Shown: positions 20,833 through 30,969 of the stretch, one piece after another
How positions within the stretch are numbered: the first letter of the stretch is position 1
Layout of the letters: every line of letters begins with the position of its first letter
DNA from: Breviolum minutum Mf 1.05b.01
Lineage: Eukaryota > Sar > Dinophyceae > Suessiales > Symbiodiniaceae
NCBI GenBank assembly: GCA_000507305.1
Contig: DF239119.1
Location: 134,696 to 198,695 of the forward strand
Direction: 5' to 3'
DNA length: 64,000 nucleotides
Position numbers and translations under genes: made by a program
The notes under the pieces: generated by a model
Seen by the model: only the letters and a program-made list of their open reading frames with translations
Databases searched by the model: none
Told to the model about the DNA's origin: nothing

Positions 20833-20970
20833 CTACTTGGAGGATCATCCCACTTAGTAAGTGGTTAGTAACCCCCATATAAAAGCCATTTAGCCCATTT
20901 GGAAGGGGAATATCCTTACTTAGGGGACTTACTAACTAACCACTTACTAACTGGGATGATCCTCCGAGTA
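20833..20970. mobile_element. MITE-like element G, ~138 bp
   Basis: The termini 'ctacttggaggatcatccca' and its complement 'tgggatgatcctccgagtag' are followed inward by 'gtaagtggttagta' and its complement. It sits just downstream of the last recognised kelch exon, probably within the following intron. Confidence 0.8.
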
Positions 20971-20990
20971 GATCCTCAAAGACACCCCAC

Positions 20991-23900
20991 CTCGCGACTG
21001 ACATACATGTCGTTCAAGCGGTCTCAGCTGCTCAGGCTCAGTTTTGTTGCGCTCGCGACATCACAGCAATTAAGTATAGCACCACTGAGGCAACGACTGC
21101 CATCCGAGCCTCCGAAGATGAAGAAGCCATCTGCTCTGTCACTCCACACAGCTGTGTGTCCGTCCCGTGCGCTGGGAATAGACCCCGTGGGGCTGAATGT
21201 TTCCCACATATTGGCCTCACAGTCCAGGCGGGTTCCAAGATTGATCCGCTGAACTTCATGAGCAAAAGAGGCTAGCAAAGCCAACTTGGCTTCAGGTTTC
21301 ACATCATCTCACATCACCATAGCAATCACATTCACCCACAACTTTCACATCCAATCTGCGGAGGCCACTCACAGTGCATGGTTTCAAATACACAATGAAC
21401 GTCTTAAGTGCCAGATCCCACCTCGCGACGATACAGATACAAGTCGTTTAATCGGCCTCAGCTGCACAGTTGTACAGCGCTCACGTAGAAAAAGGAAAAA
21501 GCAATTTCCAGGCGTAGCACCACGAAACTTAATGTTTTCACTGCATGGGTACCCTGCAACCTTTACCTCTCTATTAACTCTGGAGTTAATTGGAATTAGC
21601 TCTTCTAGCTTTGGTTAACAATTAACTCCTGATTTACTTGTTTGCATTTGGGCTTTCCAGAAGCGATATTTTCACACGGGCACCCTCTTCATATTGGGCT
21701 GAAAGATTGGTTCACAGAGTTGAGTCATGGGCAGGCATTCGAGCTTGGCAGGTATTCCAGCTGCTCTAGAGTAGATGACGATCCAAACTTGCAACATGTG
21801 AGGCTTCACAGATTCTCTACGCATCTGTTCTCTACTTCTCTACTCATCTATTCTCTACTCGTCTATTCATATCTGTTTTCTCTCATTTTTAAAACTTCGT
21901 GACTCGGAAATTTCTCATCTAAACTTCCTTTGACAAGCTTAAATATCCAGGGCCAATTGCCATTGGGAAGGCTCCAAGCCAGTGCTGTTACTAGGTTTGG
22001 CGCCATTGCTGTAGTACAATGATGCTGCACTGCTGTTTGTGCGACAAGTTCTTGCTGGTCTTGCCGGCGTGGCCCCATGACCCCTTCTGGAAACAATTAA
22101 ATTTAGTGTCAATTGCCACTGGGAAGGAGATCTCAGGCCAGTGCTGTTACTAGGTCTGGTGCCATTGGTCTATAGAACACCTATGCTGTAGCAGCTGCTG
22201 ATTGGTTATTGTACTTGATTATTGTGGGCAATGGGGGCAGTAGGAAGACATTGAAAGCCAATTGCCTCGGGATTTAATGGTTGGAGAGAGTGGGGTTGCA
22301 GCAACACAGGATGGCAAAAAACTAATGGTTTTTGATTCCTAATTTCATTGCCTACCGTAGCACCACTGAGGCAAAGACTGTCACCATCCCAGCCGCCAAA
22401 GATGAAGCAGCCATCTACCATGTCACTCCAGACCGCTGAGTGCTTCTGGTGCGCGCTTGGAATGGACCCCGTGGGGCTGAGCGCTTCCCACGTATTGGCC
22501 TCAGAGTCACGCAGGTTTCAGGACTGACGCGCTGAGCTTCATGAGCAAAGAGGTATGAGCAAAACCAACTTGACTTAAGGTCTCACATCATCGCACATCA
22601 CCATAGCAATCACATTCACCCACAACTTTCACGGTGCACGGTGAAACCAGGAGCACGGTCTTTAAAAGGTCCTAAGGATTTTAAATACACCTTATGGGGC
22701 CCCAAGGCCCAGTGGGTTGGAATGGTTTCTTGTTGAAGATTCTGGGCATAAAGCCTCACTGCGTTGGAAAAAACATGTTACAAATGCGTAGCATCAAGCA
22801 TGCGTGCACAAACGAAAGAAGCACAGTTGCCTAGCATCGAGCATGTGTGCATGTGCGAAAAAATCAGTGGCATCATATCAGGCGTGTGTGGAAGGGCAGT
22901 ATACATCGAGCATGTGTGCAGGGGCGCAAGGAACACAGTTGCGGAGCATCGAGCATGTTTGCACGCGCTACCGCTACACATTCGCGTAGCATCCAGCATG
23001 TGTGCACAAGTGCCCTCAAACCCTCCCCCCCGCCCGACTGGTCTAGCACCGAGCATGTGTCCATGTGATCGAGCATGTGTGTAGGTGCACCGAACGCTCT
23101 TACATCCCAACCCCCGAATCTGCACAAAAGACCATGGCCCTTCCGTGGTCCAACGTATATACACATGAGCATGAGCCTCTTAAGCAGTGCCCGATCCCAC
23201 CTCGCGACTGTAGAAATACATGTCGTTCAAGCGGTCTCAGCTGCTCAGGCTCAGTTTTGTTGCGCTCGCGACATCACAGCAACTAAGTATAGCACCACTG
23301 AGGCAGCGACTGCTCCCCGAGCCTCCGAAGATGAAGAAGCCATCTGCTCTGTCACTCCACACAGCTGTGTGAAAATTCCGCGCGCTGGGAATAGACCCCG
23401 TGGGGCTGAGTTCCTCCCACGTATTGGCCTCCAAGCCAAGCCAAGGCAGCTGAGCTTCATGAGCAAAAGAGGCTAGCAAAGCCAACTTGGCTTCAGGTTT
23501 CACATCATGTCACATCACCATAGCAATCACATTCACCCACAATTTTCACATCCAATCTGCGGAGGCCACTCACAGTGCATGGTTTCAAATACACAATGAA
23601 CGTCTTAAGTGCCAGATCCCACCTCGCGACGATACAGATACAAGTCGTTTAATCGGCCTCAGCTGCACAGTTTTACACTGCTCCCGAAGTCACAACAATT
23701 TCCAAGTGTAGCACTAGCACCACTGAGGCAACGACTGCCTGCATACAGGAAGCCTCCAAACATGAAGAAACCATCTGCCGCGTCGCTCCACACAGCCGAG
23801 TGTCCGTGCCGCGCGATTGGAATGGAGCCCGTTGGGCTGAGTTTCTCCCACGTATTGGCCTCCAAGCCAAGCCAAGGCAGCTGAACTTCATGAGCAAAAA

Positions 23901-24646
23901 AAGTAAGCAAAGCCAACTGTACGCAATGACTCCCATCACTATATAGCAATCACATTCAATCTTCGGGGCTGCCATTCACAGTGCATGGTCAAAACTACAC
24001 ATGTGAGCGTATTAAGCGGCTGATCCCACCTCGCGACGATACAGATACACGTCGTTCAGGAGTTCTTGGCTGCTCAATTTCACGGCGCGCACGAAATCAC
24101 AGTAATTTCCAAATGAAGCACCACTGAGCCAACGACGGCCACCATTCCAGCCACCAAAGATGAAGAAACCATCTGCCGTGTCACTCCACACAGCTGTGTG
24201 AAACGCCCGCGCGAGTGGAATGGAGCCCGTCGGGCTGAGTGCTTCCCACGTATTGGCCTCAAAGTCAACGCAGGTTGCAGGACTGATGCAATTAAGTTCA
24301 TGCGCAAAAAAGGTAAGCGAAGCCAACTTTACCCCATGACTCGCACCACCAAAGACCCTCACTGTGCATGGTTGAAACTAGACATGAAAGTCTTAAAAAC
24401 CCGATCCCACCTCGCGACGGTAGAGATATAATTCGCTCAAGGCGTCTCAGCTGTTCGGTTTTGCACTGCTTACGGACTCACAGAATTTTCAAGTGTAGCA
24501 CTAGCACCACTGAGGCAACGACAGTTGTCAGGGTCGATGCCTCCAAAGATGAAGCAGCCATCTGCCATGTCACTCCACACAGCTGTGTGAAACTCCCGCG
24601 CGACTGGAATGGAGCCCGTTGGGCTGAGTGCTTCCCACTCATTGGC
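20991..24646 (-). CDS. Kelch-repeat protein, six modules in twelve exons (partial at both ends)
   Basis: Each module has a long exon (starting GCCAAT after an AG acceptor, encoding ANTWEALSPTGSIP...HTAVWSD...FFIFGG...CLS) and a 32-35-bp exon encoding RLNDLYLYRRE. Pairs are 24646-24508/24445-24411, 24257-24122/24064-24030, 23859-23721/23657-23623, 23428-23296/23235-23201, 22499-22364/21456-21422 and 21215-21083/21022-20991. All introns are GT-AG (donors AGTG|GTGC and CGAG|GTGG), the phases alternate 1 and 0, and all six modules stay in frame (165-174 nt), so the array is probably functional. The Gly-Gly and Trp pattern is that of kelch beta-propeller blades, usually protein-binding. Neither the first coding exon nor the end was found. 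Confidence 0.8.
21524..22355. mobile_element. 832-bp insertion in a kelch intron, flanked by an 11-bp duplication
   Basis: The other modules have a ~55-65-bp intron here; module 5 has 907 bp. Sequence homologous to the normal intron stops at 21523 and resumes at 22356, and 'cgtagcaccac' is present at both edges (21513-21523 and 22356-22366). The insert has two internal direct repeats (around 21948-22015 and 22108-22175, 'gccagtgctgttactaggt') but no ORF and no obvious terminal inverted repeat. Confidence 0.6.
22785..23100. repeat. Irregular 'gagcatgtgtgca' repeat cluster in a kelch intron
   Basis: About seven copies of 'tagcatcgagcatgtgtgca' at irregular 25-70-bp spacing, within the intron between modules 4 and 5. 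Confidence 0.75.
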
Positions 24647-24659
24647 CTAAGGGTCGGGT

Positions 24660-25430
24660 GACGTTGGTAAGACCAGTGAAGCAAAACTATATGCAAAACA
24701 ATCCAAATCACCGAAGGCACAAAAGATATCAAAACATGATTGCAGATTAAGATTTGCATTGGGCAAAGCCAAAAGAGGAATCGATGGGTCACAGCTGGAA
24801 TGAAGTGGCAGCTGGCTGCCAGTTCTAAAAAAAGTTTTCACACAAACCTCCTCTCTGCACAGCTGCCTGAGCTGCGATCAAGCACCAGAGGGAGGAGAAG
24901 AACCTGACAGACCCTTCAAGGAAACGTGGCGAAGGTCCATGGAAAGCAGTCCCCAAACAAACGAAAACTGTTCTTCCCCAATACTACTATAACCTTCTGC
25001 GGAACCCCTGGCAATTGTTCTGGATTCTAATTACATGCAAAGTCAATCAAAATCTGTCATGTGAATTTCTTTGCCACCTACTGTAGCAGGACCTGCTTGG
25101 TTTCTTGACTTTCAATGAAAATCAGAACTTCGTATGAACCGTGCGCCAACAAATCTCACCAAGTTGCAAGAGCTTCATCGCATCGTCGCATAAACCCATC
25201 TGCTGATACAAGTCAATGAAAGAGATGATAAACTATATGGATCAGCACTACCAGCAGTTCCCACGCGAGCCAGGGGCGGAGGTTTCAAAAACAAAGATTA
25301 CTATAAACCAAAGCAGAAATTTGCCTATGGAATGTGCGCAGGACGACCAACGGACCAGTGCGATGCCCAAGCTATAAGTCTTTTGTGCGCACCAGCCTTC
25401 AACCATTCCGTCTGGTGGTGGCATTTTGGT
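24660..25430. other. No gene recognised
   Basis: This region lies upstream of the first recognised kelch exon, where the kelch 5' exons and promoter should lie, but no exon could be identified. Confidence 0.4.
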
Positions 25431-25439
25431 GCTGGCTGA

Positions 25440-25800
25440 TTGTGTTTCCATGGTGCGTCGGTCGGTGGTGGCGATGTGATTAGGAATGTGCGGTGATGGG
25501 TATGTGATGTCGTGTGGCTGGTTCCGAGGTGAGATGAAGTCACGTGCCTGGTTGTGAGGTGACGTGAAGTGAGGTAATGTGGTTAGTTGCGAGATGTCAC
25601 GTTACGCCATGCGATGTGATGTGGGGTCACGTCATGTCATTTGATGTGATGTGTTTTTTGTGTGTGTCCTGTCATGTCATTTGATGTAATGCGATGTCAT
25701 GTGATGTGATGTCACCAGATGTGAAGTCACTTGATGTGAAGTGATGCGATGCAATGCGATGGGGTGCGTGATGTGCTTGCTTGTCAGGTCATGTTATGTG
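25440..25800. repeat. Low-complexity 'gatgtgatgtcat' tract
   Basis: Irregular repeats of gatgt and tcatg words over ~350 bp. Confidence 0.8.
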
Positions 25801-25879
25801 ATTCCAAGTGGTTGTTTGATCTGGTGAATTGGAAGATGATGCGCTGCAAACTATGGAGAGACAATGTCACAGTACTACG

Positions 25880-26245
25880 AATCCGTACTTCAGAGTGCTA
25901 CCCTGTACAACAAAGCACTACAAAGTAAAACTCTGTACTATACAGAGTACTACTCCGTCAGTTTACTTTGTAGTACAGAGTAGTACTCCGTACTCCGAAG
26001 TACTACAAAGTAAAAACTATTCCGTACTTCTCTGCACTGCTCTGCACTACATAATACTACAAAGTGACAAGGTACTCCGTACTTCAAAATACTACTCCGT
26101 ACTGCTCCGTACTACAAAATGTTACGAAATAATTGCAACGTACTACGGAGTAATAGTACTCCGTACTACAAAATTTACAAAGTACTATCAAAGTACTACT
26201 CCGTACTGCTCCGCACTACAAAGTACTGCTCCGCACTAATCCGTT
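25880..26245. repeat. 'tactccgtactacaaag' palindromic repeat tract
   Basis: The words 'actacaaagtac' and 'tactccgtac' recur in both orientations, so the tract could fold extensively. Confidence 0.8.
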
Positions 26246-26734
26246 TGATAGTGCCTTGCGCGGCCAATACATGAAACAGCATTTACATTGCACAACCTAG
26301 GGGATGCAACACACAATGGAACTACGACATTCATGTTTGATAGCCACTACAGGAAACATCATTTACATTAAGCGGAGCAACCATGGGATGCAAATCCTAG
26401 TGGACGAAAAGTGAACATCAAAAACAATGAGAGAAAATGGCAGAAACGTCAATTCACAGTGCGCGGCCGCTCCGATCCGCTCCTACCATGATCCGAGAAT
26501 GACCCGTACCCGCCCGACAACTGAGGTTTTACTTTTCGCGCTGGCCGCGCGCATTTGTTATTCAAAAATACGACATTTCACGCTCTGGCTATATCATTCC
26601 AAATTTCACAATAAACATTGCGCCTCCCACGAAAAGTGACACTGCAACTTTACCAAATACTGCCCCTGCCCCGAAAAAATGAATGTGCAACTTGAAGTCA
26701 ACTTCGCCAAGTACTGCGCCTGCCACTTCACCAA

Positions 26735-27175
26735 ATACTATTCTTTCACTCTACTAGTCTTTTACTTGTCTATTCTTTGACTCCACTACTCTTTGTCTCT
26801 ACTATTCTTTTACTCTTCTATCCTTTGACTCTGCATGCTATCCTTTGACTCTGCTATTCTTGTACTCTACTATCCTTTGACTCTGCTATTTTTTTACTCT
26901 ACTATCCTTTCACACTGCTATTCTTGTACTCTACTATCCTTTGACTTTGCTATTCTTTTACTCTAGTATCCTTTGACTCGGCTATTCTTTTACTGTACTA
27001 TTCTTTGACCCTCGATTCTTTGACCCTACTATTCTTGGACTCGACTAGTTTTTGAGTCTAATATTATCTTACTCTACTATCATTTCACATTACTATTTTT
27101 TGGCGCTACTATTCTTTTACTCTGCTGTTCTTTGACTCTACTATTCTTTGACTCTGGTATTCTTTTACGCTGCGA
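26735..27175. repeat. ~17/34-bp pyrimidine-rich minisatellite
   Basis: Repeats of 'ctctactattcttttactc' and 'ctctgctatcctttga' run for ~440 bp with strong C+T bias on the plus strand. This marks the end of the satellite-rich left part of the window. Confidence 0.85.
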
Positions 27176-27409
27176 TGTCGTTCGTATACCGGAAGTTTCT
27201 CAACTAGACTTCCTTTGATGGAGAAACTAGAAATATACCACTAATAAACAATGAATAAACTATGGATGAATAAGTACATTAAACACAGTAATCACAATCA
27301 TTTGACAAAGAAAATCGATAGATCAAAACACACATGTTCTTTTTTCATTGTACACAATTGAAGCAATCCTTGTATCCTATATATATATATATCTAATTTG
27401 CAATCAAAA

Positions 27410-27680
27410 CAGGGCCCCTCAAAAGTCATCTTGGACGCCATGCTCCTCGATTTGAGACAGCAAGTGAGGGCGCAAAAAACCAACTCTTGAGTTTGAAAAA
27501 GGTCTGCAGAGGGAACTTTTAAAAGTTGCGTTCCTTGAAAAATGTCAAGGTCTTGGCTGAAGAGATGACAAAGAACACCAAACAACAAAATAAACTCAGC
27601 AGAATCCATACAGTGGGTCAGCACTCTCCTCAACAATGGGTACAGAACAAATTGGTGCAATCATTTTTTCAGTCTTAGAT
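27410..27680 (-). other. Exon-like island
   Basis: The minus strand is open with protein-like content (e.g. DLFQTQELVFCALTCCLKSR, MASKMTFEGPCFDCKLD) before running into AT-rich sequence. No family or sure splice sites. Confidence 0.3.
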
Positions 27681-28107
27681 TCACCACACGAAACCCCACT
27701 TCTAACTTCCATCGCTAAACAGAGCAGGCCTTTGGTGATAGACACCTTGGACGCAGCGCGTTTCTTGGAGACTTGTCTGATTCCGCACCCGAGGCAGCAC
27801 TGAAATCAAACCAACTTCAGTCCCCTCTTCCATGCAGCAAGATATACAAATCCCAAACACACACACACACACATTGATGACCTGGAACCTACCCCTCCTC
27901 AAAACGGTCCATCAGAAACTCATACCATACTCTTCTCAAATTTCAAAAAAAAATCAGATTAGATCACATTGCCTTGGAAAGAGTGCGCCCCAGACGTTGA
28001 ACAGTTCAGTCTATTGCCTGGAAAAAAATCCGAGTTGGAAGACGATCCTTCCTTTCCTTTTGGGGCCTTCAGTCTAGTTTCAGGGACGACATGTGAAACT
28101 TCCACAA

Positions 28108-28252
28108 GATGGGCCCCTACTAGTTTTAAGCGAAATTAATCGAAATTATATACATATATATATATATAACCCTATTATAACCCTTATAAATGGCCAGTTA
28201 CTGGTGTTAAATAACACCCCGAAAAAAGTGGAGTTATGGGCCCCTACTTACA
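28108..28252. mobile_element. Element family D, copy 1
   Basis: Starts 'gatgggcccctactagtt', has the internal words 'ataaatggcc' and 'gtggagttat' and ends 'tgggcccctac'. Shared with copies near 33072 and 35824. Confidence 0.65.
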
Positions 28253-28680
28253 ACTGGTGACGGGGCACACTTTGCTGCAGCACCAGGCTACCACACCAAA
28301 AAATGCTCCGCTGTTTGGAAGAAAAAAGTCGTGGCCCGGCTGCGACTTGGAAAACCTCCGGCAGCGACTTGGAATCCGAAAAAAAACCGGGTCACCATGG
28401 TACCACCAAAGAAATTGCTGGGTATTTAAATAAATGGGGCAGGAGGAGTAACTTAACTCCACTGATTTGTTTTGTTGAGAAGGCAACATAATTGCCATTA
28501 GATTTGATTAAGGTAGATTATTTCTGGTGTAGCTTTGGCTAGTGATGGGATACGCATGATCCAAATACTCAAATCATCTCCGCCCAAAACTGCAGAAACT
28601 ATTCCGGTGGGCAGTCCGATTTTGTTGAAGTCACTAACCATACTAACCAGCCTACAGCCTCCCGACCCAGAAAGGACAGA

Positions 28681-28781
28681 ACTAGTAGGTGGTTTCAACC
28701 CATCTGAAAAATATTAGTCAAATTGGATCATCTCCACAGGTAAGGGCGAAAATAAAAAATGTTTGAAACCACCACCTAGTA
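28681..28781. mobile_element. Element family B, copy 1 (TIR AGGTGGTTTCAA)
   Basis: Ends 'actagtaggtggtttcaa' and 'tttgaaaccaccacctagta' are complementary. The internal word 'gtcaaattggatcat' is shared with the copy at 53362. Confidence 0.8.
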
Positions 28782-28925
28782 AAGATATGTACCCTCCAGT
28801 AAACTAACATAGCCATAACCAATCTTTTCCCTGGAAAATGCAATCAGAATTGTTGTGGATGTTCCATGGCTATGTTTGAAAATAACATGTCCCCTCTTTG
28901 TTGTAGGTTGCTCCGGAGCCTTCAC

Positions 28926-29024
28926 CATTCGGTCGATGCGGATCTTGTAGCAGAACTTCTTGTCCCTGACGGGAAAATCCAGGTGCTCCCGGTGACAGTT
29001 TCCCGTGAAAGTCCTTGGAGGCTC
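28926..29024 (-). CDS. Putative internal exon, product unknown
   Basis: A 99-nt minus-strand exon between CCCTAG|GAG and CGAATG|GTGAAG, phase 0 on both sides, encoding e.g. EPPRTFTGNCHREHLDFPV and KKFCYKIRIDRM. Composition is strongly coding. It probably belongs with the exons at 29397-29517 and 30126-30228. Family not recognised. Confidence 0.4.
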
Positions 29025-29286
29025 CTAGGGAAAACTCAACGACTAATGGTTCATTTTCATCAGAAACCCATGGTTTTTTAAAGATGCTTGATCTTGGGGC
29101 CTGTACTTGTCCACAAGCAATAGTAAGAGCAACCTATGCAACACCAAAGGTTTAGACTATATTGGAATATCCCTATCGACGACCAGGAGATTTAATCTTA
29201 TCTAAAAAGTGATCACTCTTAAACTATGTATCACTGGGATTTCTTCAAAAGACTTCAATGTTCAACATGTCTGAACTATAGATCCT

Positions 29287-29396
29287 GTTGATGGTTCAGA
29301 AATCCCCAGGCCAACCACCGTTGAAATGTAGAAAACCCTGTAAATAATGGTAGATAAACTACCGTTCCCTCAACTGGTTAGCTGGGAACCATCAAC
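29287..29396. mobile_element. Element family C, copy 1 (TIR GTTGATGGTTC)
   Basis: Ends 'gttgatggttcagaaatccc' and 'gggaaccatcaac', with the internal word 'ggtagataaactacc'. The minus-strand exon at 29517-29397 stays open up to this terminus. Confidence 0.75.
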
Positions 29397-29517
29397 TGTA
29401 GCACCTCTGATGTTTTTCGGAACAACAACATAGACATACCACCACCGACCACACCAGCCACGGAGAACCCTTCGCCTCTCCATGTTCGCTAAGATGCTCA
29501 ACTTCGGAGGTCAAATC
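29397..29517 (-). CDS. Putative exon ending at a family C element, product unknown
   Basis: The acceptor ACCAAG|GATTTG opens a minus-strand frame (DLTSEVEHLSEHGEAKGSPW...) that remains open to CTACA|GTTGATGG, the terminus of the element. An alternative donor is GGCTG|GTGTGG about 55 bp earlier. Family not recognised. Confidence 0.35.
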
Positions 29518-30125
29518 CTTGGTGATTTTGAAAAAACCCGAGACCCTTCAGAAGGGTCTCGGATGAATTTTGGTGGAATTTTGGTTATGTATTATCCATA
29601 TATAATTGATTAGTTGTATATTTATATAAACATGCATATAATAACTGTTGTGTATTATCCAAAATAAAACTATGTGTGGTTGATTTTGGTTACGTGTTTT
29701 ATACCTGGATCTTGTAGATACGTAAAATATCTGCCTTTTGGTAGGTTTTTTTGGAGAAACGGCACAAATTTTACACACTTGAATATCCAGGTATGTAAAT
29801 GCCAGGATTCAATACATTATGTATATAGTTGTACATAGATAGATATAATAATATGGATATTATGATATTATCCAAATAAAACCATATTTACCAACATATT
29901 GATGGTTTGTATTTATGTATATGTAATATATACATATTTGAAGACATATATCCCAACACACAAATCTGATTACAAGGATTTCCGAAAGAAAAAAACATGC
30001 CAAGTAAACAAAAAAACAAAAAGAATCAAAAAAAAATGTGACTTTTGTGTTGTAACTCATTGACATTCAGATGTTGTTCCATCGAGTTTTTCTTTTGCTT
30101 CCCATGAAAAACAACAGCCCGTTAC

Positions 30126-30228
30126 CTTCAGAGCTTCCCATATATGAGTCGATCGCTCGGTGTTCCCAGGGTTCCACTTGGCGTGGGTTGGGTTTCCGAA
30201 CCCAGCAAAAACGCGTGAAGTTCCAAAC
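30126..30228 (-). CDS. Putative exon, product unknown
   Basis: The acceptor TTGAG|G and donor CTGAAG|GTAACG bound a 103-nt minus-strand exon encoding e.g. VFAGFGNPTHAKWNPGNTER and HIWEALK. Phase 2 in, 0 out. Likely part of the same gene as 28926-29517. Confidence 0.4.
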
Positions 30229-30318
30229 CTCAACCTGGGTTTTTTCATATGTGGCAGTGAGTTACCTTGCCCTCTGGGTTCAACGATCACAGTCACATGA
30301 CAATGAAAAAAAAGACAA

Positions 30319-30410
30319 ACAATCCCCCTTGAATGATCCTAGGGGTGCTTTTCCAGATCAATAAAGGAAAAGGATATACATTTTTATAGGGGATCATTCT
30401 GGGATGATGA
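30319..30410. mobile_element. Element family H, copy 1
   Basis: 'tcccccttgaatgatcctag' and 'ataggggatcattctgggat' form an inverted pair. A second copy lies at 63242-63300. Confidence 0.5.
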
Positions 30411-30838
30411 TAAACATGAGGATGTACAGTACTCCCTGTTGAAAATGGATGAAAAGTGAGAATTCTCCAGTGCCATTGCTAATTTTTTTACCGGAGTGTA
30501 TAATTGATGTACAACAATCAATCTCATGTGAATCGAAATCAAACCCAAGGCTACCAATCTCCAGCGTCGGGCCGTTGAAGTACTGCTTCATGGGATTGAA
30601 TTCACTATGAGAAAAAGTCACACATCCCCAGTTTGGGGCCCTTGTTGAAGTCCAAACTAGCCTTTTTAGGCCTAATGGCTACTTACAAAAAGTTCCCACA
30701 ATTTTCCTTTTGAAGAGAATTGGTAGCAACTTAGTGGGTCTTCAAGAGAAGTTCGGTCCTCTGAAATGTTGATCTGTCGAACTATTTCAGGCTTTTGCAG
30801 TGTCTGCAACTCACTGCTTCATATCAATAGCTGTTTCT

Positions 30839-30960
30839 GGTTCCCTTAATAGGTGGTAGATGATATATAATCACCCAATTGGCAGTATATACCACTTATA
30901 TACCACTTATATATTGCCAATTGGGTGATTATATGCTGCCTACCACCTATTAAGGGAACC
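30839..30960. mobile_element. Near-perfect palindromic element F, ~122 bp
   Basis: 'ggttcccttaataggtggta' at the left is matched by its exact complement at the right, and the arms pair almost to the centre ('atcacccaattggca'). No ORF. Confidence 0.85.
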
Positions 30961-30969
30961 GGGAAACTC

